NCBI GenBank assembly: GCA_963693085.1
Contig: OY856409.1
Coordinates: forward strand, 1,621,163,211 to 1,621,227,210
Direction of reading: 5' to 3'
DNA from: Alisma plantago-aquatica
Taxonomy: Eukaryota; Streptophyta; Magnoliopsida; Alismatales; Alismataceae
Length of the DNA: 64,000 bases
The number at the start of each line of letters is the position of its first letter. Positions within the stretch are counted from its first letter, which is position 1. The notes under the pieces are model-generated. The model saw only the letters and a program-made list of their open reading frames with translations, made no database searches and had not been told where the DNA came from. This document shows positions 58,493 through 64,000 of this stretch, piece by piece. The translations under genes were made by a program, and so were the position numbers.

Positions 58493-61400
58493 CTGATGAA
58501 GCAATTCAGGCGGAAAATGACATGCAGAAAGTGTGATACGAGAGCAGGGAACGATACATGAGCAGCGGTTTTAAAACATACCAGTCTTGATGTACTTGCG
58601 ATTGCCAATTTGCCATATTCTATACTAGTTTACTGAAAATCAAATACGCGATGGTGTGATGAGTAATTAATATACTGTGCAACTTATGTATAAACCAACC
58701 AAACTTAGGCCTTAGACTGTCTATGGAAGGCGTGATGCTCCTCTCTCCAGTCTTGGCAGTGACATTTGTATGTGGGAACGACAACAACAAACTCAACTGT
58801 TGGATACTAAAATGCCACCGTATTACCATCTCCTTGGACTTCAAATTTGATGAGGCTCGGCATAGAAATGCATAATGTACACATCAAACATGTGTTTATG
58901 TCACCCAAAAATTTAAGAGGCTAGTTGTCTTTGTCTAGACCCACTTTTAAACAAAGTTGTGTTATAAGATAAAACTAAGATGGAAATATAAGGCTAAAGA
59001 GTTAAATAAGACACACGTGAGTCTGCCTAAAGTATGTGCCAGAAGTTGTGTCAGATGAGGTTATGGTCATTGATGCTATTTTTGAAACATAGGAAATTTT
59101 TACATCGAAATAGAAGGGCAACAAGTTGCGCCGCTAGTCCTTTTTGGATAGCAAAACTAATCCTTTGAAACACTACATCCATACACTTAGGAGCCAAGTC
59201 AGCTACATAAGTGGAAGGACGTTTTGACTTTTAGAGGCCTTTCACCAAAGACATCATTGTACTTGATATTTTGAAAGGCAATTAGATAGTTTGGCATGTT
59301 TTCATATAAAAATATAGTCACCAAAGACAACATAGTTAATCCTTTCATTACTTGACTATTCATAGCCCTAGTGGAACTTCATGATTTATAGATATATAAC
59401 AACACTCAAGCTAACTGAGTATTGTTCCACAGATTAGGCACAATGCAATAATTGCAAACTATCAGGTGAATTGATGACTCTAGAATAGAATTCTACTCTT
59501 AGAATCTCTATCTATTTCCCTAGAAACTGATAAATGTCATGGACTGCAAGTTAGCAATAAATAAATTTCTTAATGAGATAAAGTCTTAGGACGTGATATT
59601 AGCAGTACATCATTGCAAATGTCTAGATAAATGACTAATTTTGTGTGGTTGGAATATGAGAATTACATTAGTCTATGAAATAAACATCTATTGAAGATAA
59701 AGATGTATGGTCTTTATGGCATCACCCCTGCAGGTCACCACCATAAAGTTTTTTTATCAAGGAACCATTTATTGCTCCAATCCAAATTCCTAATGGCTAG
59801 ACAACTAAAGGCGAGAGGAGCTGGACATCTATTCCTAGAATGGATCACATAACATATGCATGAATACAACCACAATCAAAAACTTAGAAGAACTAAGGTT
59901 TGAGACAACATGGCATATCAAAAGAATACAAAACTAGTACCTGACATAATATCTTAGTCTATATTTCAAACTGATGCGTTATATTTGTATGTCGTTCGAT
60001 ATCATCAGAGTAAGAGTAACATATTATCATATTAGAGTATGATCATAGAGGCATCAATCATAGAAGGAGCCACAATGTACATGTTACCTAAAATCATATA
60101 ATGGGTGCACATCAACACAACTATGCTAAGTACGCTATAAAACATAAAATGACAGGTTTAAGAGATCATATATGCTTAGAAAAAAAATAACATAATAATA
60201 AAAATGAAAGAAACAACATGAAAGTCTTTCTTATCAACATGCAAGAATGTTTTAAGTGCATTTCCCTTATTCTAAACAACATGATGTGGGTATTGACCAA
60301 CTTCTCAAAGAAAGGGTCGGTGAGGGTCATTAAAGTCAAAGCTAATAATGACACATGTTTCTATGTGAGGGACTACATGAATAAATCAAGAGTTAACCCT
60401 TTTCATCAACCATGGTCCGCCCTAACTTCAAAACTCAAGTAGGATGCCCAATATTGCATTCTTACCCTGAGAATATAGGTAGGTGCATGAAGTTTGTGTA
60501 ATGGACACATTTCATTATGTTTCAAGGTATGCTCAACATATATAAAGCAAAAGAAGATCACCATTCACAAGGAACACATAGGTCAAACAAGTATAGAAAA
60601 CAAATATTTTAAGCATATACACATGCAAGAAAGTTCATTACCACTTGTCTGGCCAATAGGAGGACAAAGCTTACCTTGATTAGAGCACAAGACTAGGACA
60701 CTCTATTTATAAAATCATATTTAGCAAACTTGACTAGATCTTTGCAATTAGGGCATCACAGAGAACCAAACATTACAAATAAGTACAAATGGACTAACAT
60801 CAGCAATATTAGGTCAAATTATTCATATCACGGTGGTTGGATGTGTCACCTAGGTCTAGGTATCATTTTCTTTAATATTGATTTGAATATCTCAACTAGG
60901 TCATGCAAGTTCAATATCAAGTTACATAGTACATCATGGGTTCATCTCGAACCTAGGGTTACACATCACAACTAAGATGAGTGATTCATAATTATAGTGT
61001 CAAGATCTTAGATAGAGAAATCATAAGATATGTGAAAACTCAAAGACTCATTAACATAGTCAAACTAGCCATATTTGGTCATTTTCATGCAACATAGTCA
61101 TCCCTTAGTGGATAAAAGTGATGAAGTTTTATTAAGTGTCATAAGGACCAATAAGTTAATTATTTGTCTACATCAAAAAGCATGGGAAAACATTAGGGTG
61201 AGAATTATACAAGGTTAGATATTAATTTAGGAACATGTGCATCAAGGTCATGTTTCATGCAATAATTAGGGCACTTATTCACATTACTGAACAAGAATGA
61301 TCCACTTATCATTTTGGTACAAAAAGCATGATAAGTTATTGATTTTGTGGTCACATAATAGTTTGAGTGACATAAGAGCAATATTTGAACATCGTTCAAG

Positions 61401-62110
61401 ATTTACCATCATAAGTACATGCAAAATATGGTTCATGGTTCAAATTACATCACAAAGTCAAAAATAGAGTACCATTATGAGAAATTTAGAATCTTGATAT
61501 AACATACGTCAAAATCTCCTAATTTAGAGTTCCAAGAAGTCATTGAGTAATTAAAAGTCACTTTTAACACAAAGTTTAAGAGCCACCATTAAATAAACAC
61601 ATTCAAGGTAAAACGCATTATTTATGCACATATGAGGGGCCAAAGTGGGATATTGGGTCACTACATGTTAGAATATACTGATCTTAAGCAAAAATAATGA
61701 TTCTAGGCAGATCGAATCATGGTTGAGAATTAATTAGCATTACAAATAGAAAAGAGATAAAAATATGACATTTTATCATAACAAAAGCTACAATTGGAAC
61801 TAGTTATTGAAATTAGCTTAATTGGATAGAACTCGTTCTCTAGATCGAATATCATATGTAATATGTCCTTTTTGACATAGGGGATTATTTGATATAATTT
61901 TTTAAAATAAGGCATATTTATTGAAGAGAAAGAGAGAGAGATATTAATACCTAAATGGGGCGCTGATGTGTATGCACCTATTGACTCTGGAGGTCACTTT
62001 GACCCATTGTCAAAGACCGTATGGAGATGGCGAAGATATGGGCCATGATGGTTCAACCACCTACACTAGAAAGAGAGGAAGGGGAGTGAAGGTCTGCATG
62101 ATGGCACTTT
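58493..62110. other. Unassigned AT-rich stretch, probably old repeat sequence
   Basis: No gene or RNA is recognised. On the minus strand, TGTAGTGACCCAATATCCCA beginning near 61668 resembles the start of a plant gypsy LTR, so some of 59-61.67 kb may be a minus-strand LTR, but I find no partner repeat or primer site. Short open frames are scattered and lack domains. Confidence 0.35.
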
Positions 62111-62354
62111 TATTGGTGAGGTATGCCCTAACAACCAATCATATGATGATTGACATGGCATATACCATAAAGGATTTGATTAATACATATAAAGGAAGGC
62201 TTCCAATTCATTCTATTTCACTCAGTTATGAGATAATAAGGAAATATAATGATTGCGTAAATAATGACAATACTTAATGATGTATGTCTTGAAGTACGTG
62301 ATCTGGAAGGATGAGATCATATGAATGCTAAGAGTATGTACATTCTTATTATGT
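62111..62354 (+). repeat. 5' fragment of a Copia-A/B-family LTR
   Basis: It starts TATTGGTGAGGTATGCCC and follows the Copia-B LTR start (sense) for about 240 bases, including GATGATTG, CTTCCAATTC, GATGTATG and GAGTATGTACATTCTTATTA. It breaks off at 62354, where another LTR element inserted. An apparent 103-codon frame across its start (61966-62277) is a by-product. Confidence 0.8.
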
Positions 62355-63761
62355 TGATGCATGGGTTTTGAGTCACTTTTATAGGCTTATTTTATATCTG
62401 TTTTATGCATGTATTTGTCATTTTCTTGATTATATTTGCATAATTCACTATAGTTGGCCCTTAAACTCTTTTTGCATCAAATTATACTGCTTTTATCATA
62501 TTTATATGATTTTATATAATCCCCAGACTTATACACGTGTTTTGGCACTTTTTCAGGCACTTTTGCATTGTCCGGAGTCGATACTATCGACCCCCAGGTC
62601 GATAGTATCGACATTTCATCAAAAAGCAACCCCAAAACGTGATCTTGGAAGGAATAACTTGTGCCATGGTCGATACCATCGACCTAGGGTCGATACTATC
62701 GACAGCGTCGGGATCTGGCGATTTTCAGCACTAAAACGGATCGTTTTAATCCGACGGTTGAGCTTTTTCGGAGCCGTAAAGTGGTCCTATGACCTAAGAA
62801 GAGCACGGACGGCCCGAGAGGGAGAGGAGATTGTGTTGCACAACATCCAAGAAGGAGAGAGAGAGATAGGAGACGAGAGATGAAGTCCGTCAACCGAGCG
62901 ATCCGGGCACCTCCGACGGGCGATTTTGCTGCCGGAAGACCGCAAAACGCACGTTTCTCGAGGAGGATCTCCAGGAACACCTTTGTATCAGGGGTTACAC
63001 GAGTTTGCTCCATGTTTCCCATGTTTTTCTTCTCTACTCCTCTGTCTTTCATTGAGATGACCATGCGGGGCTAATCCCCTCCATCTTTAGGACCGGGAGT
63101 AGCCCGGGAATTCATTGTATGATAGTTTTATATCAGTGAATCATATTTTATCTCTTAAATCTGTGGTATAGTTTCGTTTTCTCCATATATTGTTATGCTT
63201 GATCACCATAATAATAATCTAATGCCCTTAATCACTTTGACAGAAGGATTAACGGCTGAAAAGAGACGAAACCTACATTAATCGATAAATCCCTTGAACA
63301 AGGTGGTGTAAAATTAATGGTGGATACTGAGAGATTGTTCGTAATGCACTTAGTTTAGGGGATAGGTTACTACGATGGTGGAACCGACCTAAACCTAAGT
63401 AGTGAATTGTACCACGACAGTGGGCAATTCTATTTTCAGGCCACTACCCGGAAAGAGAGATAAAATTGAGTAGCTATATAGAATTTAATACAATGAAAAC
63501 CCGCGGTGAAACCGCAATCCTAAAGATACCCTTTTGAATTGATTAAATTAACATTTAATCAATCATTTGTTTCGTTTTTGTTTTTATTTTCTTTTAATTT
63601 TAACAACAACCCTCAATTTGTTATTCGGCTTAGTTGATCGCAAATAGTTAGTAGGAGTCTCCAACAATTCTGAGTATCCCTGTGTTTGACTCGGGCCTCA
63701 CAAGGCCTGTACTACTCGACGCGTACACTTGCGTTTTTAGCGCGTAGTAAAATACACGTCA
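62355..63761 (+). repeat. 5' LTR of the terminal tRNA-Asp-primed element
   Basis: It starts TGATGCATGGG and ends AATACACGTCA, with TGA/TCA inverted ends. TATATAAT at 62513-62520 may be its TATA box. Four GTCGATACTATCGAC-type palindromes lie at 62577-62703. The second LTR is beyond the window, so the boundary rests on the ends and the primer site. Confidence 0.75.
62577..62703. repeat. Four GTCGATACTATCGAC palindromes
   Basis: Copies are at 62577-62591, 62598-62612, 62669-62683 and 62689-62703. The first two are exact reverse complements of each other and the last two differ from that by one base. Each is also nearly self-complementary. Confidence 0.95.
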
Positions 63762-63767
63762 AGTTTT

Positions 63768-63785
63768 TGGCGCCGTTGCCGGGGA
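63768..63785 (+). other. tRNA-Asp primer binding site
   Basis: TGGCGCCGTTGCCGGGGA, six bases after the LTR, is identical to 28779-28796. Confidence 0.92.
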
Positions 63786-64000
63786 TACGGCGAATTGTTG
63801 GCACTTTGAGTGCTACGAGCGGCCACTCTAGGCCACATTTTTTTTATTTTTTTTTCATTCCAAAAATTTTTAAATCATTTTCTGAATATTTACAATCGTC
63901 AAGCGCTGTACTAAATTCAAGTTTTCTATTTGTAGGTACTGTGCATGGTGCAGACGCGTAGTATTGACTACACACGTGACACACCAGAGGTTCCACTGGA

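Larger units (their letters stand above)
62355..64000 (+). mobile_element. LTR retrotransposon with tRNA-Asp primer site, cut by the window end
   Basis: A 5' LTR (62355-63761) is followed by a tRNA-Asp primer site and about 215 bases of leader. No coding part is reached. The primer site is that of the non-autonomous element at 27136, but the LTRs are unrelated by eye. The type is Ty3/gypsy by primer site, autonomous or not unknown. Confidence 0.82.

Noticed and set aside
61966..62277. 103-codon open frame as a gene
   Set aside because: Most of it is the start of a Copia-A/B-type LTR read in a chance frame; no domain.
63686..63961. 91-codon frame across the LTR end and primer site
   Set aside because: It spans the tRNA-Asp primer site, which is not coding in these elements.

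Overview
This window is flowering-plant nuclear DNA made almost entirely of nested, decayed transposable elements. I recognise no intact host gene. The plant assignment rests on Ty1/copia elements primed by initiator-methionine tRNA (including a Sirevirus-type copia with an envelope-like region), LTR elements primed by plant tRNA-Asp, En/Spm (CACTA) transposons with TNP2-type transposases, and a tRNA-derived SINE. The species cannot be told from this sequence; the density and depth of nesting suggest a large genome.

Layout. 1-49 is the tail of a CACTA element (CACTA-3) lying in the 5' LTR of an old copia element (Copia-A, 50-7424, + strand). 7425-9993 holds a minus-oriented LTR element with a tRNA-Met primer site at 8877-8886. 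Its LTR is interrupted at 9993 and probably resumes at 55091. The interruption is a Sirevirus-type copia (9994-55085, + strand) with target duplication GTCCA/GACCA. Two CACTA transposons sit inside its pol gene: CACTA-1 (14739-24808, + strand) and CACTA-2 (25278-49876, minus strand, perfect duplication GGT). CACTA-2 contains a non-autonomous LTR element (27136-42588, + strand, perfect duplication TAAAT). That element in turn contains Copia-B (31406-40539, minus strand, duplication AAAAG), a relative of Copia-A. The order of insertion is therefore minus LTR element, Sirevirus, CACTA-1 and CACTA-2, non-autonomous LTR element, Copia-B.

To the right, 55091-57053 looks like the rest of the split LTR. 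57.1-57.8 kb is a degenerate tandem repeat, 57.8-58.3 kb is richer in G+C with an unrecognised reading frame, and 58310-58478 is a SINE with a 14-bp target duplication. 58.5-62.1 kb is mostly unassigned. 62111-62354 is a fragment of a Copia-A/B-type LTR, cut by a further tRNA-Asp-primed LTR element (62355 to beyond the window end).

How the parts work. The copia elements once encoded gag, protease, integrase, reverse transcriptase and RNase H. Each CACTA carries a transposase gene and a second gene (Transposase_24-like plus a Ulp1-type cysteine protease), flanked by subterminal arrays of short hairpins. All coding regions are interrupted by stops or frameshifts. The most notable structures are a foldback just upstream of both CACTA transposase genes whose arms vary in concert, a duplicated right flank inside Copia-B, and CG-containing inverted-repeat clusters in the LTRs of three different families.
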